From contig JAOTUD010000103.1 in the NCBI GenBank assembly GCA_029864065.1, positions 1-7,770 of the forward strand: a stretch of 7,770 nt of DNA, written 5' to 3'. Numbering within the stretch: position 1 is the stretch's first letter; each line of letters starts with the position of its first letter. Below, piece by piece: positions 1-5,150 of the stretch. Under the pieces are notes generated by a model. That model was not told where the DNA came from. It did no database searches and was given only the letters and a program-made list of their open reading frames with translations. The position numbers and the translations under genes were made by a program. The stretch is from Gammaproteobacteria bacterium (GTDB taxonomy: Bacteria; Pseudomonadota; Gammaproteobacteria; GCA-001735895).

Positions 1-700
1 GCGCCGAAATATCCAGCACGTGCACGGCGTTGATCGGAAGCATGATACGTCCCACGCGCCGTTGATCGAACGCGAACAGGTTGTGCAGCATGGTGGCCTG
101 GGATTCATGGATTTCGCCGTGCCGCTGGGAAGTCGCGACCAGGCCCTGGATTTCCGCACCCGTCAATACCTCGACATGGCTGACTTCGGCGACCTTGAGC
201 AGGGACAGGATAGCGTTGGTGGTGCGGTTCAACACCCAGTTCAGCGGCCATACCAGCAGGTAGGAAAAATGCAGCGGAAAGGCGATCCAGATCGACACCG
301 GCTCGGGCTTGCGAATTGCGAGGGTCTTCGGCACCTGTTCGCCGATGACGATATGCAGGGCCGAGAAAATCAGGAAACCGACGAGAAAGGCCGTGGTGTG
401 CAACAGCTTCTCGGACATGCCGAATTCCCGGAACATGGGTTCGAGGATTGCCGCCACGGCGGGTTCGCCGACCCAGCCCAGTCCCAGCGATGCCATCGTA
501 ATGCCGAGCTGGCAGGCCGCCAGGTAAGGTTCGAGATTGGCCTGGATACGCATCGTCAACCTGGCCGCGGCGCTACCTTCGTTTGCCAGGCTTTCTATAC
601 GAAAGCCGCGCGCCTTGACCAGTGCGAATTCGGAGGCGACGTAAAAGCCGTTGGCGGCGAGTAAACCTACAATCGCCACGAAATTTGAAGCATTTTCCAT
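1..700 (-). CDS. HlyC/CorC (CNNM/DUF21-CBS) family membrane protein, 3' end outside window
   Basis: This is an open frame from an ATG at 700-698 to the window edge, giving 233 residues with no stop, so the C-terminus is missing. The N-terminus (about residues 5-30) carries the DUF21 signature 'NGFYVASEFALVKAR', followed by 'CQLGITMASLGLGWVGEPA' (63-81), 'HIVIGEQVPKTLAIRKPEPV' (116-135) and hydrophobic stretches near 102-120 and 136-157. From about residue 216 'VGRIMLPINAVHVLD' looks like the start of the first CBS domain. The family is DUF21 membrane domain, CBS pair and a small CorC_HlyC domain at the inner membrane. Members are linked to magnesium/cobalt homeostasis or polyamine export (PaeA/YtfL), and the substrate cannot be told from this fragment. 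The gene is divergent from the crfX-like gene at 986. Only a weak CCGGA precedes the start. A plus-strand frame over 20-664 is its shadow. Confidence 0.9.
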   Translation of the reverse strand, partial: MENASNFVAIVGLLAANGFYVASEFALVKARGFRIESLANEGSAAARLTMRIQANLEPYLAACQLGITMASLGLGWVGEPAVAAILEPMFREFGMSEKLLHTTAFLVGFLIFSALHIVIGEQVPKTLAIRKPEPVSIWIAFPLHFSYLLVWPLNWVLNRTTNAILSLLKVAEVSHVEVLTGAEIQGLVATSQRHGEIHESQATMLHNLFAFDQRRVGRIMLPINAVHVLDISA

Positions 701-752
701 TTTTGGTTTTCCGGGATACTAAACGGGAGGGCTAGATGACTAGACCGGTCGC

Positions 753-783
753 ATTGTACTTAAGTCACAGGATTTAGTCACAA
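753..783 (-). promoter_or_regulatory. Possible sigma-70-type promoter for the DUF21 gene
   Basis: On the minus strand a -10-like TACAAT (758-753) lies 19 bases after a -35-like TTGTGA (783-778). The -10 matches 5 of 6 consensus bases, the -35 matches 4 of 6, and the spacer is longer than the ideal 17. Transcription would start about 50 bases before the DUF21 start codon. The -35 falls inside the tandem repeat. Confidence 0.3.
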
Positions 784-790
784 AGGATTT
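763..790. repeat. Imperfect tandem direct repeat (2 copies)
   Basis: AGTCACAGGATTT (763-775) is followed directly by AGTCACAAAGGATTT (776-790). The two copies differ only by a two-base AA insertion. They overlap the -35 side of the possible DUF21 promoter, so a repeated protein-binding site is possible, but nothing in the sequence names the protein. Confidence 0.6.
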
Positions 791-985
791 AATTAGGAAT
801 TGCAGAGGCCGCGATGACTGTGGTAGAGGTTGAATTATCCAGATGATTCTCGCGTTATTTTCAGGGTCGCGTTGAAGCGGTTGTGGTAAGTCCAATCGCG
901 GCAAGACAAATCCGTGGCATAAAAATAATGCATGATGTGACTTTTGTCCCGGATCTATCGTCTTAGACTCGAGGGGGCTTCAGTA

Positions 986-1270
986 ATGACAGAAATTTCG
1001 GAAAACGATCAGGCGCGGCTGCGTGATTTATACCTGAAACAGGGCGGGCCGCAAAATATGGCTGCTACTGACAGTGCCGATGATGCTGTTCAATCTTTAG
1101 TCAGACGATCCAACCTGCAGACCGGCACGCGCGACTTGCTGACCCTGGGTGTCACATCGCTGTTCGCGCTGTTGCTGATTTTTTTTGCGCCCCTGGCCAG
1201 GCTTTCCGGAGCGGCCCTGGGTAAAACGTCGAAAGTCAAGGCTCGGCCGAAACACCGGATCGATCGATGA
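986..1270 (+). CDS. Small single-pass membrane protein, CrfX-like by position
   Basis: The product has 94 residues. The chosen start is the ATG at 986, because GAGGGG (971-976) sits about 9 bases before it. An in-frame TTG at 944 would add 14 residues (MSRIYRLRLEGASV) but has no clear ribosome site. The protein has an acidic, soluble N-terminus (about 1-45), one hydrophobic segment at about 51-70 (LLTLGVTSLFALLLIFFAPL) and a basic tail (KTSKVKARPKHRIDR), which suggests an inner-membrane protein with a positively charged cytoplasmic end. It lies 38 bases before the cmpX homologue on the same strand, probably in one operon. In Pseudomonas the gene before cmpX is crfX, a small protein of uncertain function. 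Equating the two rests on position and size, not on motifs I can verify, so no symbol is given. Confidence 0.75.
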   Translation: MTEISENDQARLRDLYLKQGGPQNMAATDSADDAVQSLVRRSNLQTGTRDLLTLGVTSLFALLLIFFAPLARLSGAALGKTSKVKARPKHRIDR

Positions 1271-1308
1271 CTGTCATAAGTATCAATTTCTGAACGGGGT
1301 AACAAGAA

Positions 1309-2142
1309 ATGGAAAATATTAACCTATGGGGTGAAACCATCCTGACCATCATGACGACTTTATGGGGTAAGATCGCCGGATTTCTGCCTAACCTGGTCGG
1401 TGCGTTACTGCTGCTCGTCATCGGCTATTTCATCGCCAAGGCGATAAGCTTCGTACTGGCGAAGGGTCTCGACCGGGCCGGCTTCGACGACATCAGCGCG
1501 AAGGTCGGAATAGCCGATATCCTGAAAAAGGCGAGTGTCAAGCTGACCGCTTCCGACATCGTCGGCAGGATCATTTTCTGGATCATCCTTTTGACTTTCC
1601 TGATCACCGCCACCGAGGCGCTGGGCCTGCCGCGCATATCGGAAACGCTGGACGAATTCCTGCTGTACCTGCCCAAGGTAATCGGCGCAGCGCTGATTCT
1701 GATTATTGGCCTGTTCGTCGCGCATTTCGTGCGCGACCTGGTGCGCAGCGGTGCCGAGGGTATCGGTGTCGACTATGCCAAATCACTCGGTAACACGGCC
1801 TACGGAGTGCTGTTCGTGATCATCGTTTCGCTGGCGATAGGACAGCTTGAAATCAATACCGATTTGCTGGATACGGTGATTTCGATTCTGATCGCTGCGG
1901 TCGGAATTGCCATCGCCCTGTCGCTGGGACTGGGCACCCGGGAACTAGCCGCCAATATTCTTGCAGGTGTATATGCACGCGACCTGTACCAGGCTGGCGA
2001 CGCCATCGAACTGGACGATATCGCGGGCACCCTGGAGCAGATCGGTACCGTGAAAACGCAGATAAAACTGAAAGACAAGAAAGTGGTATCGGTAGCCAAC
2101 AACGTGTTGATCGATCAGCGCGTCACGGTAAAGAGCAAGTAA
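1309..2142 (+). CDS. cmpX: CmpX-like MscS-family membrane protein
   Basis: The product has 277 residues and starts at ATG 1309 after GGGG (about 1296-1299). The sequence contains two copies of the conserved TM-helix repeat (PF05552): 'FLPNLVGALLLLVIGYFIAK' (25-44, ending near GFD at 58-60) and 'YLPKVIGAALILIIGLFVAH' (120-139, ending near GVD at 153-155). Further hydrophobic segments lie at about 86-104, 163-180 and 188-208. The last, 'AAVGIAIALSLGLGTRELAA', resembles the MscS pore helix. It is followed by a short beta-domain-like stretch, 'GDAIELDDIAGTLEQIGTVKT' and 'VVSVANNVLIDQ', comparable to the GxxGxV...PN segment of MscS. The large C-terminal cage of MscS is absent. The length and the position before sigX match CmpX of Pseudomonas (about 274 aa), an inner-membrane protein linked to envelope stress. 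Channel activity is inferred from the family. Confidence 0.85.
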   Translation: MENINLWGETILTIMTTLWGKIAGFLPNLVGALLLLVIGYFIAKAISFVLAKGLDRAGFDDISAKVGIADILKKASVKLTASDIVGRIIFWIILLTFLITATEALGLPRISETLDEFLLYLPKVIGAALILIIGLFVAHFVRDLVRSGAEGIGVDYAKSLGNTAYGVLFVIIVSLAIGQLEINTDLLDTVISILIAAVGIAIALSLGLGTRELAANILAGVYARDLYQAGDAIELDDIAGTLEQIGTVKTQIKLKDKKVVSVANNVLIDQRVTVKSK

Positions 2143-2155
2143 AGCCGGCCTCGTT

Positions 2156-2195
2156 ATGCGTGGTGATGCTACTTGAAAACAGCGTCGCCACGCGT
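2156..2195 (+). promoter_or_regulatory. Strong RNA hairpin in the cmpX-sigX intergenic leader
   Basis: Arm 2156-2170 (ATGCGTGGTGATGCT) and arm 2181-2195 (AGCGTCGCCACGCGT) pair over 15 positions around a 10-base loop, ACTTGAAAAC. Twelve pairs are Watson-Crick and three are G-U wobbles when read as plus-strand RNA. On the minus strand those three would be A-C mismatches, so the structure fits plus-strand RNA. It begins 14 bases after the cmpX stop and ends 8 bases before the GGGA ribosome site of sigX. No U-run follows, so it is not a standard intrinsic terminator. It could slow or pause read-through, protect an mRNA end, or modulate sigX translation. Confidence 0.65.
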
Positions 2196-2203
2196 TGGCT
2201 AGC

Positions 2204-2217
2204 GGGACTTTGCAGTG
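2204..2217 (+). promoter_or_regulatory. Ribosome binding site and GTG start of sigX
   Basis: GGGA at 2204-2207 stands 7 bases before GTG at 2215-2217. No ATG in this frame lies near enough to replace it: the next in-frame ATG is at codon 18, inside the conserved N-terminal 'DLVARAMEEL' stretch. The GTG start is therefore favoured, and with a modest ribosome site it suggests restrained translation. Confidence 0.6.
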
Positions 2218-2787
2218 GTTCAGGAGAAATCACAGCTCGACGACGCAGACCTTGTGGCGCGGGCGATGGAGGAACTGCCTTACGTAACCCGTTCCTACCA
2301 GGTGCTCGCCGGGCGCTATTATCCGTTGCTGTTGCGCTACTGTATAAACATGTTGCGTGAACAGGCGGAAGCGGAAGACGCATGCCAGGTTATTTTGCTT
2401 AAAGTGTTCAGAGGGCTGCCCCGGTTTCAGGGGCGTTCCAGCTTCAAAACCTGGCTTTTCAAGATAGCTGCAAATACCTGTTACAGCCAAATGCAGAAAC
2501 TGAAACGGGAACGGGAGCGATTTGCGCGGTTGGACCGGGAGACTCTCGACAGTACCGTTGAAACCAACCCGACGAATTTTCAAACCTTGCGCAAGGATAA
2601 GTTCGAAAACATGATCGAAAGCCTGTCGGAACAGGAGCAACATTTGCTGGGCCTGCGTTTCCTCGGCGAACTGTCTCTCGATGAAATCGCCGAGATCATG
2701 GGAATGGGGCTTAGCGCTACCAAGATGCGCTTTTACCGGGCCCTGAAAAAGCTTGGACCGCAACTGGAACGCGACGAAATTGAATAA
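2215..2787 (+). CDS. sigX: SigX-type ECF RNA polymerase sigma factor
   Basis: The product has 190 residues and is a cytoplasmic group 4 (ECF) sigma factor that directs RNA polymerase to envelope-related promoters. Region 2 spans about 28-98, with 'EAEDACQVILLKVFRGLPRF' (52-71) and 'FKTWLFKIAANTC' (77-89), the -10-recognition core. Region 4 spans about 130-182, ending in the helix-turn-helix 'LDEIAEIMGMGLSATKMRFY' (155-174), which reads the -35 element. The N-terminal 'DADLVARAMEELPYVTRSYQ' and 'MGLSATKMRFYRAL' resemble Pseudomonas SigX as I remember it (DEELVARAHEELFHVTRAY; MGLSATKMRYKRAL). It follows cmpX by 72 bases. No anti-sigma gene is adjacent, as in Pseudomonas, where sigX responds to membrane state together with cmpX. 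Unlike Pseudomonas, no oprF follows. The orthology call rests on motifs and gene order. Confidence 0.85.
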   Translation: MVQEKSQLDDADLVARAMEELPYVTRSYQVLAGRYYPLLLRYCINMLREQAEAEDACQVILLKVFRGLPRFQGRSSFKTWLFKIAANTCYSQMQKLKRERERFARLDRETLDSTVETNPTNFQTLRKDKFENMIESLSEQEQHLLGLRFLGELSLDEIAEIMGMGLSATKMRFYRALKKLGPQLERDEIE

Positions 2788-2835
2788 GGCTGGTTACGGC
2801 TGTTGCGTTATGCCGCGCAATTAAATCACGACTGA

Positions 2836-3036
2836 ATAAAACGAATATTGGGTCGGTTGCCCGAGTTTTGCGATGAACGGGGATTTCGCGAAGCGCATCC
2901 GTGGACGGTCAAATGTCTCGATGCGGCGCGAAAACCTTACCGGAACCACGGCTTCGTGCTGACCGAGGAATATCACGGGGACCAGTAGGGGAACGAAGTC
3001 GTCGAGCAAAAGTTCGTAAGGACCGGTTGCATGTGA
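2836..3036 (+). pseudogene. Remnant of a GNAT acetyltransferase C-terminus
   Basis: One frame, from 2836 to the TGA at 3034-3036, reads as the end of a GNAT N-acetyltransferase of the type fused to MarR regulators. 'FCDERGFREAHPWTVKCLDA' (2866-2925) corresponds to the family pattern '(F/A)A.E.G(F/Y)..I.LWT...L.AA', 'ARKPYRNHGFVLTEEYHGDQ' (2926-2985) to 'AR.LY...GF.L..E', and 'GNEVVEQKFVR' (2989-3021) to the final strand. An in-frame TAG at 2986-2988 sits where the family usually has W or F before G, so TGG to TAG is the likely mutation. The frame is closed upstream by a TGA at 2833 and no N-terminal half is present, with sigX ending only 48 bases earlier. I infer a deletion-truncated, inactive gene. 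The family assignment comes from pattern recognition over about 65 codons. Confidence 0.6.
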
Positions 3037-3240
3037 ACGGAATACGTGAGGGAAACCTGGTGTTCAAATGCGAGAGAACCTGGATACGCGGTTCCCAGCC
3101 CAACTTCAAACGCCGGCCGGGCTAGAGAACAGCGCCAGTTTATGTGGACGCCGCGCCAGATTAGCAGGACCACTATCCGACAGTGTCGATTCAGCATTTT
3201 ATTTCGAGATCGGCGTCGGTACCGGAATATCGAAATTAAT
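3037..3240. other. Gene-free stretch after the acetyltransferase remnant
   Basis: No frame here shows recognisable protein motifs. Short inverted matches such as GAACC/GGTTC and AGCCC/GGGCT occur around 3070-3125 but are too small to call an RNA. It is probably further decayed sequence between the remnant and the inverted repeat. Confidence 0.5.
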
Positions 3241-3300
3241 AGTTTTTGGTCAGATCAAAAATTACTCCCACCGTAGAAGTTTTTGATCTGACCAAAAACT
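3241..3300. repeat. Perfect 21-bp inverted repeat with 18-base spacer
   Basis: The arms at 3241-3261 (starting AGTTTTTGGTCAGATC) and 3280-3300 (ending GATCTGACCAAAAACT) are exact reverse complements. The spacer is TTACTCCCACCGTAGAAG. Pairing stops on both sides at the arm boundaries. It lies 30 bases beyond the amidase stop codon, so the amidase transcript could fold it into a 21-bp stem and it may help end transcription there. No U-run follows the stem in either direction, though the arms carry T5/A5 runs. The 'GGTCAGATC' core and the head-to-head layout also recall REP/REPIN-type or miniature mobile elements. No transposase gene is present in the window. Confidence 0.85.
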
Positions 3301-3330
3301 TGTACCTGTTCATGCAGATGCTCGCTGCGC

Positions 3331-4746
3331 TTAAATATCCGGGTGCAGATGTGACCAGGGCATGGATTTCTCGATGGCGGCGGCGATGCGCAAGGCGAGG
3401 GCGTCGTCCCAGCGTCGCGCCACGACCTGCGTCGCCGTGGGCAGCCCGTTGGCGAAACCGGATGGCACGGAAATCGCGGGGCACTGAGCCGTGTAATTGA
3501 ACTGCGCGGTCATGTCCATGCACTCGAGCAGGCCCTGTTCGTTGACCTGGTCGAAATCCCAGTCGCGCATTTCTACCGGTGGGGCGGTAATCGCCATGGT
3601 CGGGCACAGCAGGGCGTGGTGATCTTCCAGCACCGCTCCCAGTTTGCGCCAGTAGCGGGTGCGTTCGAACTCCCACTGCCGCGCGCTGACCGCATCGGTT
3701 TGCAGACCCGTTTCGATCAGCCTTACCAGGCCCTCGCTCATGCGCTCGCGGTTTTCATCCAGCGGAACGTCGGTGAGCTGCCGATAAGCGGCCGCCATGA
3801 AGATAGCCCAGCTGCCGTTCCACAGATCGATAATGCGCGCGTCCCAGCCCAGGTTAACCTCCTCGATAATGGCCCCTGCCTCCCTCAGGGCATTTGCCGT
3901 ACTGCGCAGGTTGGCCTCGACATCCGCATCGACCGCGCAAAATCCGAGGGTAACGTCGAGCGCAAACTTCATGCCCTCTACGTTCCCGGACGGCGGGAAA
4001 TCCAGCTTGCAGCGCGGTAGCGACTGGATGTCTGCAGGATGCTCGCCCTGCACGATATCGAGAAAAAGCGTCGCATCGCCGACGCTGCGCGCCAGGGGGC
4101 CGAAATGCGAAATATTGCAGTAGGCCGTATCGATGATATCCATCGGAATACGGCCCAGCGACGGTTTGAGGCCGACGATACCGCACAGGGCGGCGGGTAT
4201 ACGCACGCTGCCGCCCATGTCGGTGCCCTCGGCGATCGGCACGCAACCCGAGGCTACGGCGGCCCCCGACCCGCCCGACGAGCCGCCGGGTGTGCGCGCC
4301 GTATTCCAGGGATTGCGGGTGATCCCCCACAGCGGTGAATCGGTAAATCCCGAGGTGGCAAACTCCGGCGTGGTGGTCTTGCCTACCATGATCGCGCCGG
4401 CCGCTTCGAGCCGCTGGACCAGCACCGGATCCCAGTCGGGCACCCAGTTTTCCAGCAGCCTGGAACCGCGTGTCGTCACCTTGCCCCTGGTCGGCGTAAA
4501 GTCCTTGATCGCGAGTGGAATACCTTCGAGCGGACGAGCGCTGCCTGATGCGAATGCCTGCTCTGCGGCCCTGGCCTTCGCCAGCGCTTCTTCCGGGTAA
4601 GTAAAGCAAAAGCAGTTGAGCGCCGGATTCACCTCGTCGATTCGATCCAGGGAATTCTGTATTACCTCTAGTGGTGAAACTTCCCTGCTGCGGTATTTGC
4701 GAGCCAGTTCGGTGGCGGGTGTATAACAAAGATCGAGATCGGCCAT
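3331..4746 (-). CDS. Amidase signature family hydrolase
   Basis: The product has 471 residues, a normal length for the amidase signature family (PF01425), which hydrolyses C-N amide bonds in the cytoplasm. The Ser-cisSer-Lys triad is complete. Lys81 lies in 'GIPLAIKD', the cis-Ser is Ser156 in 'PGGSSGGSGAAVASG', and the nucleophile is Ser180 in 'GTDMGGSVRIPAALCGIVGL'. The spacings 81-156 and 156-180 equal those of FAAH (142-217-241). 'GKTTTPEFA' (122-130) and C-terminal 'QCPAISVPSGF...LPTATQVVA' are also typical. No signal peptide or extra domain is visible. There is no GatB/GatC partner nearby, so this is probably a stand-alone amidase rather than GatA. The substrate cannot be predicted. The start is ATG 4746-4744, and its ribosome site is weak or absent. 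The gene stands alone between intergenic regions. Confidence 0.92.
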   Translation of the reverse strand: MADLDLCYTPATELARKYRSREVSPLEVIQNSLDRIDEVNPALNCFCFTYPEEALAKARAAEQAFASGSARPLEGIPLAIKDFTPTRGKVTTRGSRLLENWVPDWDPVLVQRLEAAGAIMVGKTTTPEFATSGFTDSPLWGITRNPWNTARTPGGSSGGSGAAVASGCVPIAEGTDMGGSVRIPAALCGIVGLKPSLGRIPMDIIDTAYCNISHFGPLARSVGDATLFLDIVQGEHPADIQSLPRCKLDFPPSGNVEGMKFALDVTLGFCAVDADVEANLRSTANALREAGAIIEEVNLGWDARIIDLWNGSWAIFMAAAYRQLTDVPLDENRERMSEGLVRLIETGLQTDAVSARQWEFERTRYWRKLGAVLEDHHALLCPTMAITAPPVEMRDWDFDQVNEQGLLECMDMTAQFNYTAQCPAISVPSGFANGLPTATQVVARRWDDALALRIAAAIEKSMPWSHLHPDI

Positions 4747-4780
4747 GTTGACTATGCTGTCGATTCAACGAGAAATTCGC

Positions 4781-4810
4781 ATTCTATTCTGATGTTGGTG
4801 GAAATGTAAT
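4781..4810 (-). promoter_or_regulatory. Possible promoter of the amidase gene
   Basis: On the minus strand TAGAAT (4786-4781), a 5 of 6 match to the -10 box, follows ATTACA (4810-4805), a 4 of 6 match to the -35 box, with an 18-base spacer. The transcript would start near 4774, about 28 bases before the ATG. Confidence 0.35.
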
Positions 4811-4862
4811 GCTCTTTCTGCGGCCAATGTCGTGCGTCGACGGGGAGGATTACGAGTTCTGC

Positions 4863-5027
4863 TGTCGCGATAGCCGACGCTCGAAACCAGGAATCCAGCA
4901 GCGACAAAAAGCCATTTTTCGACAACCGATGAAGTCATCCCCCGCGAATGGTTCCCCCGGCCTTGAGCCGGGGCGGGGAACTTGGAATGGTGGCTAGTTA
5001 TAAGATTCCCGCCTGTTTGGGAATGAC
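4863..5027. repeat. Composite palindromic intergenic repeat
   Basis: Several nested inverted repeats occur together. TGTCGC (4863-4868) pairs with GCGACA (4901-4906). CCCCGGC (4955-4961) pairs with GCCGGGG (4967-4973) around CTTGA, extended outside by GTTC (4951-4954) and GAAC (4978-4981). ATTCCC (5005-5010) pairs with GGGAAT (5019-5024). GTCATCCCC (4934-4942) matches GGGAATGAC (5019-5027) in reverse. The 'ATTCCCGCC...GGGAATGAC' and 'GGAATCCAG' pieces look like the dispersed GTCATTCCCGC palindromes common between genes in many proteobacteria. Several decayed copies are probably joined here. Confidence 0.55.
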
Positions 5028-5101
5028 TCTTTAACACTTTTAAGTAAGTGCGATTGAGGTCTGTGTCCTAATTTTATGCCCCGTATTGACAGGGAATAAC
5101 C

Positions 5102-5139
5102 GGAGACGCCACCCCCTTTATACATGGTGTAGCGTCCCC
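5102..5139 (-). terminator. Hairpin 3' of the lectin-like gene, possible transcript end
   Basis: Read as minus-strand RNA, GGGGACGCTACACC (5139-5126) pairs with GGGGTGGCGTCTCC (5115-5102) at 13 of 14 positions, two of them G-U wobbles, around a 10-base loop. It begins 11 bases after the stop codon. There is no U-run after the stem, so it may serve as a 3' protective stem or a Rho-dependent end rather than an intrinsic terminator. The wobbles work only on the minus strand, which fits a role in this gene's mRNA. Confidence 0.45.
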
Positions 5140-5150
5140 TCGAGCCAGGA

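Larger units (their letters stand above)
701..985. other. Divergent intergenic region
   Basis: This 285-base gap separates the minus-strand DUF21 gene from the plus-strand crfX-like gene, so it should hold promoters for both directions. It contains an imperfect tandem repeat (763-790), a possible minus-strand promoter (753-783), and an AT-rich patch at 917-932 where GCAT and ATGC flank AAAAATA. I could not find a convincing plus-strand sigma-70 or AlgU-type promoter for the crfX-cmpX-sigX unit. Confidence 0.6.
4747..5150. other. Gene-free region between amidase and lectin-like gene
   Basis: No supported gene lies in these 404 bases. The left part carries the possible amidase promoter, the middle (about 4861-5027) is a mosaic of palindromic repeat sequence, and the right end holds a hairpin that follows the lectin-like gene. 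A 90-codon minus-strand frame (4765-5037) runs through the repeats and is not a credible gene. Near 5056-5075 'GAGGTCTGTGTCCTAATTTT' recalls short sequences seen beside REP-associated elements, a weak impression only. Confidence 0.6.

Noticed and set aside
20..664. A 214-codon plus-strand frame.
   Set aside because: It is the antisense shadow of the DUF21/CBS gene, whose minus-strand translation shows clear family motifs.
944..985. A longer start (TTG at 944) for the small membrane protein.
   Set aside because: No ribosome site precedes it, whereas ATG 986 has GAGGGG at good spacing and gives a typical soluble-then-TM layout.
2143..2214. A sigma-70 promoter for sigX using TTGAAA at 2173.
   Set aside because: The position 17 bases on reads TGGCTA, a poor -10 box, and the TTGAAA lies largely in the hairpin loop.
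2230..2763. A 177-codon minus-strand frame opposite sigX.
   Set aside because: The plus strand encodes an unmistakable ECF sigma factor, and the antisense product shows no motif.
2922..2941. A GCGCGAAAACCTTACC stretch resembling a 16S rRNA segment.
   Set aside because: Only about 15 bases match and the flanks do not. It is explained by the GNAT coding frame.
2821..3009. A 62-codon minus-strand frame downstream of sigX.
   Set aside because: It is antisense to the acetyltransferase remnant and has no ribosome site or motif of its own.
2901..3125. A 74-codon plus-strand frame.
   Set aside because: It is out of frame with the GNAT-like translation and looks like random Arg/Gly-rich reading of the same DNA.
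2037..3240. Possible group II intron or structured RNA around 2980-3110.
   Set aside because: No domain V-like hairpin, reverse transcriptase or conserved intron ends were found.
3854..4768. A 304-codon minus-strand frame overlapping the amidase.
   Set aside because: It is an out-of-frame reading of the amidase gene, Arg/Gly-rich and without motifs.
4765..5037. A 90-codon minus-strand frame before the amidase.
   Set aside because: It is a translation of palindromic repeat DNA, such as commonly gives spurious small proteins.
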